The notes under the pieces were generated by a model. The model did not search any database and was not told the DNA's origin. It worked only from the letters and a program-made list of their open reading frames with translations. Position numbers and translations under genes: made by a program. Source: Bacillus sp. AFS098217 (GTDB taxonomy: Bacteria; Bacillota; Bacilli; Bacillales; Bacillaceae_G). From it: a DNA stretch of 35,394 nt. Positions 7,362 through 16,504 of the stretch are shown piece by piece; position 1 is the first letter of the stretch, and the number at the start of each line of letters is the position of its first letter. The stretch covers positions 42,696 through 78,089 of the forward strand of contig NZ_NVPR01000054.1 of the NCBI RefSeq assembly GCF_002551815.1. Reading direction: 5' to 3'.

Positions 7362-8129
7362 TTATTTCTCTTTTTTCTTTTCATAATATAATTCATCTGC
7401 ATATTTTCTATTGGTTCCCTTTAAATATGCCAAAATAATTTGAGGTCTCTTTACTAACGTCCAATCACCATGCTCATCAAATTTCCTACAAGATGTTGTC
7501 ATATAAGCTTTCTTAATGGTAGTAAAGCCTTTTCCATGGACCTTACCGTATTTTTTTAAACGCATTGCAAATTCCGCATCTTCAGCCATTAATAAATCCT
7601 CATTAAAACCACCAATTGCTTCAAAATCTTTTCGATAACACCAAAACATTCCAACAGAAACAAATCCATATTTAAAAATGAGAGGAATAATTAACAATAA
7701 TCCTGAAACGATAATTCCTAATGAAATACGTTCAAATTTCCCTTTTACTCCCCCTCCTATATATTTTCCAGTTTTTAAATACTCATCTATTTCTCTTAAC
7801 ATATTCTCACTCATCCAGCTATCAGCATCTATTGTAACAATGATTTCTCCTCGAGCTATTTTCGCTCCAGCATTTCTAATTTTAGATAGGTTCTTATTCT
7901 CATCTTGTAAAGTTATACAATGATAAGATTGTGCAATTTCTTCTGTGCGATCACTACAACGATTTAATACAACAATTACCTCCATTTGATTTTTATAATA
8001 TTTGGATGCAGCAACAATAGAATCAAGACATCGGCCGATGTATTTCTCTTCGTTATGAGCAGGGATAATAATCGAAAATTTAATATCTTGTTTATTCTGC
8101 ATTTCAACAAAACTATTGTTTTCGTTCAC
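7362..8129 (-). CDS. Glycosyltransferase family 2
   Basis: 255 residues. The GT-A fold starts with 'FSIIIPAHNEEKYIGRCLDSI'. 'DADSW' at 101-105 is the DxD metal/nucleotide-sugar motif and 'AEDAEFAMRL' (about 182-190) supplies the acidic general-base position. A hydrophobic stretch at about 138-153 suggests membrane association of an otherwise cytoplasmic enzyme. The donor and acceptor sugars or lipid cannot be deduced. The start is a GTG at 8129 with GGGAGG 7 bases ahead. It is a single gene with its own terminator at 7325-7357. Confidence 0.87.
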   Translation of the reverse strand: MNENNSFVEMQNKQDIKFSIIIPAHNEEKYIGRCLDSIVAASKYYKNQMEVIVVLNRCSDRTEEIAQSYHCITLQDENKNLSKIRNAGAKIARGEIIVTIDADSWMSENMLREIDEYLKTGKYIGGGVKGKFERISLGIIVSGLLLIIPLIFKYGFVSVGMFWCYRKDFEAIGGFNEDLLMAEDAEFAMRLKKYGKVHGKGFTTIKKAYMTTSCRKFDEHGDWTLVKRPQIILAYLKGTNRKYADELYYEKKKEK

Positions 8130-8194
8130 CTTGCACCCTCCCTTATAAGACTGAAATTAAATAGACAAGTGCTAATAACGAATGACGGATATAT

Positions 8195-8668
8195 CTATCT
8201 AATCTTCCCCAACAAACCTCTTCCAATTAAATTAGCTGAGATTGGCTGAATGTCCAATTCTCTAGACCATATAGATAATTGACCAATATGATGTATTTCA
8301 TGCGCAATCACATGCCGCACAACCTCACCATATGTATACGTCTTATTTGTCCATGAAGCTGTTACTATTTTATTCTCTAAATCACTCGACCATGCTTGTA
8401 AAAAGAGTTCCAGTTCTTCTCGATAGGAGTCCGAAAGTTTTTTCACTTTCTGAAGTGACTGATACTCTTGAAATTGTGGTTCAACATCCTCCTTTCCTTG
8501 AAGAGCACGAATCCAGCTATACTCCGCATCTACAATATGAAATAGCGTTTGCAAGACCCCCCCAACTCCTCCAATTCGTTTACAAAGTAGTTCTTCTTTT
8601 GAAAGCTGCTTACACCATTCAAACCACTCCTCTCTTACTTGCCAATTGTATCGAAATAAGGTCTCCAA
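8195..8668 (-). CDS. DinB-family putative metal-dependent protein
   Basis: 157 residues of the DinB/YfiT four-helix bundle. The expected metal-binding histidine triad is present: H44 ('TLFHIVDAEYSW') and H123/H127 ('AHEIHHIGQ'). Family members are thiol-transferase-like or otherwise uncharacterised metal enzymes. The frame extends upstream into the preceding gene (ATG at 8710), but the TTG at 8668 sits 8 bases after AGAGGAG and starts at the conserved 'ETLFRYNW', so I prefer it. It lies 17 bases downstream of the alpha/beta hydrolase gene and is probably co-transcribed with it. Confidence 0.85.
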   Translation of the reverse strand: METLFRYNWQVREEWFEWCKQLSKEELLCKRIGGVGGVLQTLFHIVDAEYSWIRALQGKEDVEPQFQEYQSLQKVKKLSDSYREELELFLQAWSSDLENKIVTASWTNKTYTYGEVVRHVIAHEIHHIGQLSIWSRELDIQPISANLIGRGLLGKIR

Positions 8669-8685
8669 TTGACTCTCTCCTCTCT

Positions 8686-9426
8686 TTATTGTATATAATC
8701 TATAACCCATTTAACAGCATCTATCACATATTTTGGCTCATCTCGTTGAATATAATGGCCACTATTAGGAGCAATCATAAACTTATGACATGTTGATAAC
8801 TTTAATAGGTCTTTTTGCAATTGTAACCACTTCACTTGAGCTTCCTTAGAATAAAAAGCTTTTTTACCTGCCGCAACTACAACAAGTGGAATATTCCCCA
8901 TTGATTTACAACATCGTTTCGCCTCACCCAAACTATACATAAATTCTTCGTATGTACTTTCATATATAAATTGCTTGTAATATGCTTTTTGAAATTCAAA
9001 AGGCATGATGGGTAGAAAGTCTTCTTTATAATTTTCTGGTGTGGAATCTATCAATATGATTCCTAAAGTTTCTTCTGGATAAAAAGAAGAAAACAAACGA
9101 GCATTTATACCTCCATAGGAGTGTCCTACCAATATATAAGGAGGTTTTAACTGTAACCCATCCAATAACGCTCTCAGTTCCTTAGCTATCTCAGAACTAA
9201 TTCGCCTATTAGAACTTTCTTCACTTTTCCCTAATCCAGCTCGATCATATAAAACCACTGTCCCATATTCTGCAATTTCCTTTGAAATTTCATCCCAGGC
9301 TTTTGAATAATCACCATAGCCGGCATCCATAATAATTACTGGTTTAGCCTTCTCCCCTTGTAATATCTTAGTATATAATTTAAAGCCATCTATCTGTACG
9401 TGTCTTTCTTGTTCTTTACTTATCAT
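8686..9426 (-). CDS. Alpha/beta hydrolase
   Basis: 246 residues with an alpha/beta hydrolase fold. The nucleophile elbow is 'GHSYGG' with Ser103. 'MDAGYGDYSKAWDEI' forms the oxyanion-hole region, 'LYDRAGLGKSE' is the usual strand-turn, and His224 ('NSGHYIQRDEP') completes the triad with an acid that is probably D127 ('LIDSTPENY'). It is presumably a soluble esterase or lipase-like enzyme; the substrate is unknown. A TTG at 9444 opens the frame, but the ATG at 9426 follows AGGAG with an 8-base spacer. Confidence 0.87.
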   Translation of the reverse strand: MISKEQERHVQIDGFKLYTKILQGEKAKPVIIMDAGYGDYSKAWDEISKEIAEYGTVVLYDRAGLGKSEESSNRRISSEIAKELRALLDGLQLKPPYILVGHSYGGINARLFSSFYPEETLGIILIDSTPENYKEDFLPIMPFEFQKAYYKQFIYESTYEEFMYSLGEAKRCCKSMGNIPLVVVAAGKKAFYSKEAQVKWLQLQKDLLKLSTCHKFMIAPNSGHYIQRDEPKYVIDAVKWVIDYIQ

Positions 9427-9579
9427 CTTCCGCTCTCCTACCAATGTATTACAGTTTCTTTAATTATAACATTCGGACAGAAAATTCTTTCATTTTATGA
9501 TGTGATTTTTAACAAGGAGGGCTACACAATCATTTGTCACACCCCCTTACAAATATTTACTGGATTAAAGTAAAATTTA

Positions 9580-10128
9580 TTATAATTCTCTTTTCCTTAT
9601 TTCTCCTAATATTTGACTAACAATCAAACTTATAGGGTAGGAACCATCAATAACAATATCTGAATTTGGTTTTACATTGTTAACCATTTCTAAATAAGCC
9701 TTTCTTCCATCTGATACATAATGTTTTAAATCGTTATGTACTTCGTCTATTGGATTTTCTGTAAAATCTCTTACTATCCTTCTAGCCATTGCGATATCTA
9801 GAGGAGTGTCAATATATATAGCTAAATCAATAAATTTTCGCATCTCACTATTTAAATACGCAAAAGGATAATCAAGCAAAATATAATTAAGCTCAGTATT
9901 ATTTAGGAGAGACTGAACGTCAGTAATAAGAGGCGTCAATGTCCATTTGTTGTAGTCCGCTCCTTCATCAACCCATTTACAAATATCTGATGGACATTCA
10001 TCAAAATCATAGTTATCAAAATATATAGCTGTAGAATGATGTAGTTTACGATTTAGTCCCTCTGTAATTGTAGTTTTCCCTCCTCCAGAAACAGCTGCGA
10101 TAGAGATTATTTTTGGTTTTTGATTCAT
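9580..10128 (-). CDS. P-loop nucleoside/uridine kinase-like protein
   Basis: 182 residues. 'IISIAAVSGGGKTTI' is a Walker A P-loop (G15-T20). 'YFDNYDFDECPSDICKWVDEGADYNKW' resembles the substrate-binding segment of uridine-kinase-like phosphotransferases, and 'YILLDYPFAYLN' is a Walker B-like strand. 'DTPLDIAMARRIVRDF' is the lid region with arginines. It is a small cytoplasmic kinase of the AAA_33/uridine-kinase-like group; the substrate is unknown. It is a single gene with a good GGGGGT ribosome binding site. Confidence 0.8.
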   Translation of the reverse strand: MNQKPKIISIAAVSGGGKTTITEGLNRKLHHSTAIYFDNYDFDECPSDICKWVDEGADYNKWTLTPLITDVQSLLNNTELNYILLDYPFAYLNSEMRKFIDLAIYIDTPLDIAMARRIVRDFTENPIDEVHNDLKHYVSDGRKAYLEMVNNVKPNSDIVIDGSYPISLIVSQILGEIRKREL

Positions 10129-10256
10129 AATATACCCCCAAGAAGAATTATATAAGTTATAATATTACTGTATTTCATTTGTAAGATTCCTATATAACAG
10201 ATAATTTTCATCTAATTATATAAATATACTTAACTTAATTTTATTCTAAAACGATT

Positions 10257-10787
10257 CTACTGTATACTACACCACTTATTGCATGAAATACTCATTTCCC
10301 ATAAGTTCCAATACTCATCCCCTATTTTCCGTGCATCTCTCAGAAACTCTTCTTTTACAAATCCAACCTTTTCATAGCATGTAATAGCAGCTATATTAAA
10401 ATCAAATACCCCAAGGGAAACTCTATTTAATTCCAATTCTTCAAATGCAATATTAAGAACTGTATTTATCATCCTTTCTCCAATAGATTTCCCTCTCATA
10501 TCTTTATCGCCAACTAAAACTTTTCCAATTCTTGCAGACTTATTTATTCGATCAATTTTCCCAAGTGAAATATGCCCGATAACCGTTCCAGTATCTTGTT
10601 TTATCATTTTATATACAAATACATCTGCATTCTCATGATTGGCATTCTCTATATATTTCTCTAGTTGCTTTTCCTGTAATGGGTATGTAAAGGCTGGACC
10701 TCCCCACTGTAATAAAAACTCTTCTGAATCAATCCAATCTATAAGTTGTTTAAAGTCACTTCTTTCAAAATAATCAAGTTGAATCAT
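10257..10787 (-). CDS. GNAT-family acetyltransferase (RimJ/RimL type)
   Basis: 176 residues. 'IGHISLGKIDRINKSARIGKVLVGDKDMRGKSIGERMINTVLNIAFEELELNRVSLGVFDFNIAAITCYEKVGFVKE' in outline is the GNAT core with motif A (R/K-G-K-S-I-G) and the 'N..AI.CYEK.GF' motif B seen in ribosomal-protein or amino-acid N-acetyltransferases. The substrate is unknown. AAGGAG lies upstream of the ATG. It stands alone between the kinase gene and the catabolic operon terminator. Confidence 0.87.
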   Translation of the reverse strand: MIQLDYFERSDFKQLIDWIDSEEFLLQWGGPAFTYPLQEKQLEKYIENANHENADVFVYKMIKQDTGTVIGHISLGKIDRINKSARIGKVLVGDKDMRGKSIGERMINTVLNIAFEELELNRVSLGVFDFNIAAITCYEKVGFVKEEFLRDARKIGDEYWNLWEMSISCNKWCSIQ

Positions 10788-10962
10788 TCTCTATTTCTCC
10801 TTTTACGCTCGATAATTCTTCCCTAACTCTTCTCCAATTGAAAAATAATGTCTAAAATTATAAAATAAAGGCTTCCATTTTTGTGGATCAATATGATTTT
10901 CATTTTTTATTATTTATTCATGCCAAGCGATTCTCCCATACTCCAGTTGTCATAAGAACAAT

Positions 10963-10999
10963 AAAAGATGAGCTCTTTTTATAAAAGGGCTCATCTTTT
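10963..10999 (-). terminator. Terminator of the catabolic operon
   Basis: AAAAGATGAGC (10963-10973) pairs with GCTCATCTTTT (10989-10999), and an inner CTTTT/AAAAG extends the stem. It lies four bases beyond the stop codon of the acyl-CoA synthetase gene. Confidence 0.85.
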
Positions 11000-11002
11000 A
11001 TT

Positions 11003-12943
11003 TCATATTTGACTAGATTGTAACCCTTGAATATGCGAGACAACCTCTGGATTTACAAGTGAAGATAAATCTCCTAACTCTTTTCCTAAGTATGCTGCTT
11101 TAATCACACGTCTCATTACTTTAGAATTGCGTGTTTTCGGTAAATCTTCTACAACATGTATATCTTTTGGACATAACGCTTTTCCAATATGAGAGTTTAC
11201 TAAACTCATTAATTCTTTTTTTAGCTCCATTGTGAATGTTACTCCTTCTCGTAAGACAACAAAGCAATGACAAACTTCACCTTTCACTTCATCTGGCACC
11301 CCAATTGCCGCTGCTTCTATTACATGATTATGCTTTACAAGAATTGATTCATATTCAGCTGGTCCAATACGTTTTCCTGCAATATTTAATGTATCATCGG
11401 AGCGTCCAGTAATGATATATTGTTCCCCGTCATAAATAACCCAATCACCATGTACCCATTTATTTTCAAAACGTGACCAATATGTATTAACATAACGTTC
11501 GTCATCTTCCCAGAAACTTTTCGTCATTCCAACCCAAGGCTTCTCTAGACATAATTCTCCAACTTCATCACGAATTGGATTACCTTGTTCATCTAACACA
11601 ACAGCTGCCATTCCAGGTAAAGATGCATTGAAACTAATCGGTGCGATTGGTTTCACTAAGACATTCCCAAAAATCCCGCCAGAAATTTCCGTTCCTCCCG
11701 AATAGTTACAAATTGGTACTTTTCCTTTTCCAACTTTTTCAAAGAGCCACATCCAAGGATCTGGATTCCATGGTTCACCCGTTGACGCAAATACTTCTAG
11801 ACTCTCTAGAGAATGTTTCTTTACATGCTCATCACCTTTTGCCATCAATGCTCGAATTAATGTTGGTGAAATGCCAAGATGAGTAATTTGGTATCGGTCA
11901 ACCGTTTCCCACAATCGACCTGCCTCCGGATAATCTGGGACACCTTCATACATTACCATTGTCGCTCCATTAATAAGAGAACCGAATAATAGAAATGGTC
12001 CCATCATCCAGCCCATGTCAGTAACCCATAATACACGATCACCTTGCTTAATATTCATACCAAATCCTGCATCAAATGCCGATTTCAGAGGAAATCCAGC
12101 ATGTGTATGTACTGTTCCTTTTGGTTTACCAGTTGTCCCTGATGTATATATAAGCATAAGTGGATCATCACTCTTCATTTCTTCAGCATGTGTAAATGGT
12201 TTTTCTTTTTCAAGAATACTCCATGAAACGTCATAGTTATGAGGTGTAAAATCATTTCCCGCATGGCGAACAATAACAACTTTCTCAACAGATGGGCATT
12301 CTTCACACGCCTTATCTACCTCATCTTTTAAAGAAACAATTTTACCACGACGTGAGAATCCATCAGCTGTAATAATCATTTTTGAGCCTGCTGCTTGTAC
12401 ACGGGTCATGACTGCATCAGCTGCAAAACCCGAAAAAATTGGGGAAATAATCGCACCGATTTTCATTACTGCCAGCATGGCAACAACTGTTTCAGGTATC
12501 ATCGGCATATAAATCGTTACGCGATCACCTTTCTCAATTCCTGAATGCTTGAGTCCATTTGCAACTCGGCTTACCCAATTATCAAGTTCTTCATATGTAA
12601 ACGATTTTGTTGTACCATTCTCTCCTTCATACATAAGAGCTGGTTGTGTTCTTGTTTCTTCCTCTGCTAACCAGCGAGATAAAGCAGATTCTACTACATT
12701 GCATGTTCCCCCTGTATACCACTGTGCAAATGGTGTACCATTTTCTAAATCTAGTACTTCTGTATATGGCTCCATCCATTGATAGCCAACTGCACGCTCT
12801 GCTTCTCCCCAAAACCATGCAGTTTCTTCAATTGATTTATTATAAAACGCTTCATAATCCTCATAACCAAGTGATTTCATCCACCCATATAAACGTGTTT
12901 TATCTTTATATTCTTCTGTCGGAAACCAAACAGCTTGTTTCAA
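11003..12943 (-). CDS. AMP-forming acyl-CoA synthetase (acetoacetate- or acetate-CoA ligase type)
   Basis: 646 residues of the ANL superfamily with the long N-terminal extension of acetyl/acetoacetyl-CoA synthetases ('EETAWFWGEAER'). The P-loop is 'YTSGTTGKPKG' (266-276). 'NYSGGTEISGGI' and 'WVHGDWVIYDGEQYIITGRSDDTLNIAGKRIGP' in outline are the adenylate-binding and hinge motifs. The catalytic A10 lysine is K608 in 'PKTRNSKVMRR'. It activates a short carboxylic acid to its CoA ester. As last gene of a pathway releasing acetoacetate through HMG-CoA lyase, acetoacetate is a sensible substrate; that is inference from context. Start is TTG with AAGGAGGG 7 bases ahead. A hairpin separates it from the preceding gene. 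Confidence 0.88.
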   Translation of the reverse strand: MKQAVWFPTEEYKDKTRLYGWMKSLGYEDYEAFYNKSIEETAWFWGEAERAVGYQWMEPYTEVLDLENGTPFAQWYTGGTCNVVESALSRWLAEEETRTQPALMYEGENGTTKSFTYEELDNWVSRVANGLKHSGIEKGDRVTIYMPMIPETVVAMLAVMKIGAIISPIFSGFAADAVMTRVQAAGSKMIITADGFSRRGKIVSLKDEVDKACEECPSVEKVVIVRHAGNDFTPHNYDVSWSILEKEKPFTHAEEMKSDDPLMLIYTSGTTGKPKGTVHTHAGFPLKSAFDAGFGMNIKQGDRVLWVTDMGWMMGPFLLFGSLINGATMVMYEGVPDYPEAGRLWETVDRYQITHLGISPTLIRALMAKGDEHVKKHSLESLEVFASTGEPWNPDPWMWLFEKVGKGKVPICNYSGGTEISGGIFGNVLVKPIAPISFNASLPGMAAVVLDEQGNPIRDEVGELCLEKPWVGMTKSFWEDDERYVNTYWSRFENKWVHGDWVIYDGEQYIITGRSDDTLNIAGKRIGPAEYESILVKHNHVIEAAAIGVPDEVKGEVCHCFVVLREGVTFTMELKKELMSLVNSHIGKALCPKDIHVVEDLPKTRNSKVMRRVIKAAYLGKELGDLSSLVNPEVVSHIQGLQSSQI

Positions 12944-12972
12944 TGTTTTTCCCTCCTTATTTTTCGAACAAG

Positions 12973-12992
12973 AAAGCCCTAAATAGGGCTTT
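12973..12992 (-). terminator. Intercistronic hairpin within the catabolic operon
   Basis: AAAGCCCTA and TAGGGCTTT form a tight stem directly after the carboxyltransferase stop codon. The following T-tract is short (TTTCTTG). It may be a partial terminator or RNA processing/stability element lowering expression of the downstream acyl-CoA synthetase. Confidence 0.5.
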
Positions 12993-14533
12993 TACACTGG
13001 ATAAACTGGATGTTTTCGATCTGTAAATACTTGATATTTACTCATGTACATTTCAAAGCGTTTCTTTAACTCTTCACGTAAATCATTCGGGTGAACAATA
13101 CCGTCAATTACCATTTCTGATGCTAGACGATAAATATCAATATCTTTTTTATACTCTTCACGTTTTTCGGCAATAAAACTTGCACGCTCTTCTTCTGGTA
13201 ATGCTGCAATTTTATTTGCATATACGGCATTGACAGCAGCTTCAGGTCCCATTACAGCAATAGAAGCCGTCGGCAATGCTAAACAGCAATCTGGTTCGAA
13301 GGCAGGTCCTGCCATTGCATACAAGCCAGCGCCATATGCTTTACGCACAACAATTGAAATTTTTGGTACTGTTGCCTCACTCATTGCAGAAATCATTTTC
13401 GCACCATGACGAATAATACCAGCTCGCTCAACTTTTGTTCCAATCATAAATCCAGGCACATCAGCAAGGAATAATAATGGAATATGATACGCATCACATA
13501 AATTAATAAACTTCGCTGCTTTGTCAGCAGAATCATGGAATAGTACGCCGCCTTTCATACGAGGCTGATTAGCGATAATCCCAACAGGTTTTCCATCGAT
13601 TCGCCCTAATCCTGTAATAAGCTCTTGAGCAAATAGTTTTTTCACTTCAAAGAAGGAGCCTTCATCGATAATGCGATTAATAAGATCTTTCATATTAAAA
13701 GGAGCATTTTGATTTTCTGGGATGATTTGTTCTAATGTTTTTTCGAACTGCTTTGGTTCTTGAGGTCTCATCGTAGGAGCATTTTCTAAGTAGTTGCTTG
13801 GAAAGTAAGAAATATATTGTCTCGCTTGAGCAATTGCATCTTCTTCTGTTTTGCATAAAACATCTCCGCACCCTGATACAGAGCAATGCATACGGGCACC
13901 GCCCATTTCTTCAAGTGTTACTTTTTCACCAATAACCATCTCAGCCATACGCGGAGAACCTAAATACATAGATGCATTGCCTTCAACCATCATAACGACA
14001 TCACAGAAAGCAGGAATATAAGCGCCACCAGCTGCAGAAGGCCCAAATAATAAACAAATTTGCGGCACCTTACCTGATAGCTTCACTTGGTTATAGAAAA
14101 TTCGCCCTGCACCGCGGCGTCCTGGGAACATTTCAACTTGATCAGTTATGCGCGCACCAGCAGAGTCAACAAGATAGAAAAGTGGCACACGTAACTTTTC
14201 AGCTGTTTCTTGGATTCGTAATATTTTTTCAACAGTACGTGATCCCCAAGATCCTGCTTTCACCGTTGAATCATTGGCCATAACACATACAGTACGGCCA
14301 TGCACTTTACCCGTTGCAGTTACAACACCATCTGCTGGTAATCCTGTTTGCTCACAATTCGCAAATAATGCGTCTTCTACATATTCACCGTTATCAAACA
14401 AAAGAGCTAGGCGATCTCGAACAAAGATTTTTCCTTTTGCTTTATTTTGCTCATGATATTTCGGTGCGCCACCTTGTTTAATTGTTTCAACACGTTCTTG
14501 AAATGAATTGGATTGTTGTTTTTGTTCTAGCAC
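12992..14533 (-). CDS. yngE: Acyl-CoA carboxylase carboxyltransferase subunit (YngE-like; methylcrotonyl-CoA carboxylase beta)
   Basis: 513 residues, the usual length of beta subunits of biotin-dependent acyl-CoA carboxylases. The crotonase-type N- and C-halves are clear: 'GRTVCVMANDSTVKAGSWG', 'LFYLVDSAGARI', 'GPSAAGGAYIPAFCD', then 'PLLFLADVPGFMIGTKVERAGIIRHGAK' and 'KAYGAGLYAMAGPAFEPD'. It transfers carboxylate from biotin (carried by the 70-residue carrier at 16263) to an acyl-CoA, most likely 3-methylcrotonyl-CoA given the neighbouring lyase and hydratase. It starts at GTG 14533, two bases after the hydratase stop, with the ribosome binding site GGGGGAG inside the hydratase's last codons. 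Confidence 0.9.
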   Translation of the reverse strand: MLEQKQQSNSFQERVETIKQGGAPKYHEQNKAKGKIFVRDRLALLFDNGEYVEDALFANCEQTGLPADGVVTATGKVHGRTVCVMANDSTVKAGSWGSRTVEKILRIQETAEKLRVPLFYLVDSAGARITDQVEMFPGRRGAGRIFYNQVKLSGKVPQICLLFGPSAAGGAYIPAFCDVVMMVEGNASMYLGSPRMAEMVIGEKVTLEEMGGARMHCSVSGCGDVLCKTEEDAIAQARQYISYFPSNYLENAPTMRPQEPKQFEKTLEQIIPENQNAPFNMKDLINRIIDEGSFFEVKKLFAQELITGLGRIDGKPVGIIANQPRMKGGVLFHDSADKAAKFINLCDAYHIPLLFLADVPGFMIGTKVERAGIIRHGAKMISAMSEATVPKISIVVRKAYGAGLYAMAGPAFEPDCCLALPTASIAVMGPEAAVNAVYANKIAALPEEERASFIAEKREEYKKDIDIYRLASEMVIDGIVHPNDLREELKKRFEMYMSKYQVFTDRKHPVYPV

Positions 14534-14535
14534 AT

Positions 14536-15324
14536 TTACTCCCCCTTATACATCGGTTTACGTTTTTCCTTAAATGCTTGTAATCCTTCCAATCGATCTC
14601 TCGTATGGATGACACCTTCGTACGCTTGTTTTTCCATTTGTAATCCGGTATGTAAATCTACTTGTATACCATTTGAGATTGCTTGTTTTGCTAATCGAAC
14701 AGCAATTGGACCATTGCTAGCAATACGCTCTGCAATTTCAATTGCTTTTTCCTCTAATAGATGAGCTGGTACCACAAACTCTACCATTCCATATTCCTTC
14801 GCTTCATGTGCTGAAACACGTCGTGCTGTATAAATTAATTCTTTTGCTCTGCCAACACCAATTAATCTTGGCAAACGCTGCGTACCACCAGCTCCTGGGA
14901 TAATAGCTAGAGATGTTTCGGTAAGTCCAAGGCTTGCTGTTTCTGCTGCAATTCTAAAATCACATGCTAAACTTAATTCCGTTCCACCACCAAGTGCAAT
15001 TCCATTTATTGCAGCAATAACCGGTTGTGATAAATGTTCTACCATATCCATTGTAGAACGAATCATCCCAACTGCATGACGTACTTCTTCTTCATTCATA
15101 TTGGCGCGTTCTTTTAAATCAGCCCCGGCACAAAATGCTTTTTCACCAGCTCCTGTTAAAATAACAACGCGAACATCTGATGCTTCATTTAAATGACTTA
15201 ATGTAGACTGTAATTCTTCTAATAATGCAAGAGATAACGAATTTGCTCGTCCTTCACGACTTAATGTTATTTTTACGATGTGTGGTGTTACGTAATCGAC
15301 TGAAATATTTTGTAGTTGTAGCAT
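14536..15324 (-). CDS. yngF: Enoyl-CoA hydratase family protein (YngF-like; methylglutaconyl-CoA hydratase)
   Basis: 262 residues of the crotonase family. The oxyanion-hole segments 'AFCAGADLKER' and 'ALGGGTELSLACDFRIA' are present. Both catalytic glutamates of hydratases are in place: E116 (GGGTE) and E136 ('LTETSLAIIPGAGGTQRLPR'), so it should be an active hydratase rather than an isomerase. In this operon the logical reaction is 3-methylglutaconyl-CoA to HMG-CoA. Its ATG is 4 bases after the HMG-CoA lyase stop, with TAGGTGA as ribosome binding site. Confidence 0.9.
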   Translation of the reverse strand: MLQLQNISVDYVTPHIVKITLSREGRANSLSLALLEELQSTLSHLNEASDVRVVILTGAGEKAFCAGADLKERANMNEEEVRHAVGMIRSTMDMVEHLSQPVIAAINGIALGGGTELSLACDFRIAAETASLGLTETSLAIIPGAGGTQRLPRLIGVGRAKELIYTARRVSAHEAKEYGMVEFVVPAHLLEEKAIEIAERIASNGPIAVRLAKQAISNGIQVDLHTGLQMEKQAYEGVIHTRDRLEGLQAFKEKRKPMYKGE

Positions 15325-15328
15325 CTTA

Positions 15329-16240
15329 TCACCTACTTATTGTTTTATGTTGCATTGCTCGGTATACATGACTTGGTAATGGTATATTTAATTTACTTTG
15401 AATAAACTGACTAGCTTGTAATAATTTTTCTTCATTTATATTTGTTTGTACGCCCAATTTATGGAGCATATGTACTAAATCATCCGTTGCAACATTACCT
15501 GATGCCCCCGGCGCATAAGGACAACCACCAAGACCACCACAAGAACTATCAAATGTTGTAATGCCGTATTCCAGTGACTGAACAACATTTGCAAGCGCCA
15601 TACCGTACGTATTATGAAAATGCATTGCAAATTGTGAAGAGTCATATTTTTTCAGTAAACGCTCTAATACACTTTCTACTTGTAAGGGGTTTGCTACACC
15701 AATCGTATCCCCAAGTGAGACTTCATATATGCCGTATGAAAAAAGTTGATTACATAACTCATCTACAGCATCAATACTCACGTCCCCTTCATATGGACAA
15801 CCAAATACAGTAGAAACGTACCCTCTTACTCTTTTACCTGCGAACTCTGCTTGCTTTGTAATATCTTGTATGACAGATAACGCTTCTTTAATAGACTTAT
15901 TGATATTGCTTTTATTATGTGATTCACTCGCTGATAGAAAAACATTCACCTCATCTACATTTTGCAAAAGAGCTCGTTCCAAACCATTTTGATTTGGAAC
16001 AAGCGCAGCATATGTAACATCTGATTCCCTTTTTAGCTCTGTAAATACATCGTTTGCATCAGCCAAAGCAGGAACCCATTTTGGGTGAACGAAAGAGGAA
16101 ACTTCAATATATGATAATCCAGCTTCTGAAAGTAATTGAATCCATTTCACTTTATCTTTTGTGCCAACAATTTTCTTTTCATTTTGTAAACCATCACGTG
16201 GTCCCACTTCTTTAATGACAGCAAAAGTAGGTAGTTTCAA
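15329..16240 (-). CDS. yngG: Hydroxymethylglutaryl-CoA lyase (YngG/MvaB-like)
   Basis: 303 residues, a TIM-barrel lyase of the HMG-CoA lyase family. 'KEVGPRDGLQNEK' holds the catalytic Arg15 and metal ligand Asp16, H207/H209 ('AMHFHNTYG') are further metal ligands, and C240 lies in the signature loop 'CGGLGGCPYAPGASGN'. It cleaves HMG-CoA to acetyl-CoA and acetoacetate, the last cleavage of leucine breakdown. The start is a TTG at 16240, with AAAGGGGTG 7 bases upstream. It lies between the biotin-carrier and hydratase genes in the operon. Confidence 0.93.
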   Translation of the reverse strand: MKLPTFAVIKEVGPRDGLQNEKKIVGTKDKVKWIQLLSEAGLSYIEVSSFVHPKWVPALADANDVFTELKRESDVTYAALVPNQNGLERALLQNVDEVNVFLSASESHNKSNINKSIKEALSVIQDITKQAEFAGKRVRGYVSTVFGCPYEGDVSIDAVDELCNQLFSYGIYEVSLGDTIGVANPLQVESVLERLLKKYDSSQFAMHFHNTYGMALANVVQSLEYGITTFDSSCGGLGGCPYAPGASGNVATDDLVHMLHKLGVQTNINEEKLLQASQFIQSKLNIPLPSHVYRAMQHKTISR

Positions 16241-16262
16241 TACATTTCACCCCTTTTTCTCC

Positions 16263-16475
16263 TTATTCAATTTCTACCAATACATCTCCTTCATTAACAA
16301 AGTCGCCTTCTTGTACATTTATTTTCATTACCGTTCCAGCTTCTTCAGAAACGATTGGAATTTCCATTTTCATAGATTCTAAAATGACGACATCCTGTTC
16401 TTCTTCTACTGTATCTCCTACTCCTACAACAATCTTCCAAACATTACCTGCCATCGATGCATATACTTTTGTCAT
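16263..16475 (-). CDS. yngHB: Biotin/lipoyl attachment protein (YngHB-like biotin carboxyl carrier)
   Basis: 70 residues, a free-standing biotinyl domain. 'ESMKMEIPIV' is the biotinylation motif with Lys36 as acceptor, and 'EGDFVNEGDVLVEIE' is the closing hammerhead strand. It carries carboxybiotin between the biotin carboxylase (16505) and the carboxyltransferase (12992). An upstream in-frame ATG at 16499 precedes the AAAGGGGG ribosome binding site and cannot be the start. Of the two adjacent ATGs (16478 and 16475) the second has the better 7-base spacing. Confidence 0.92.
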   Translation of the reverse strand: MTKVYASMAGNVWKIVVGVGDTVEEEQDVVILESMKMEIPIVSEEAGTVMKINVQEGDFVNEGDVLVEIE

Positions 16476-16504
16476 CATTTTTCCCCCTTTAATATTCATA
16501 AGTC

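Noticed and set aside
9480-9579. Hairpin between the hydrolase and P-loop kinase genes
   Set aside because: GGAGGG/CCCCCTT pairing is broken by mismatches and has no clear T-run.
12627-13026. Several open frames overlapping the acyl-CoA synthetase and carboxyltransferase genes
   Set aside because: They are antisense or out-of-frame shadows of two strongly conserved enzymes.
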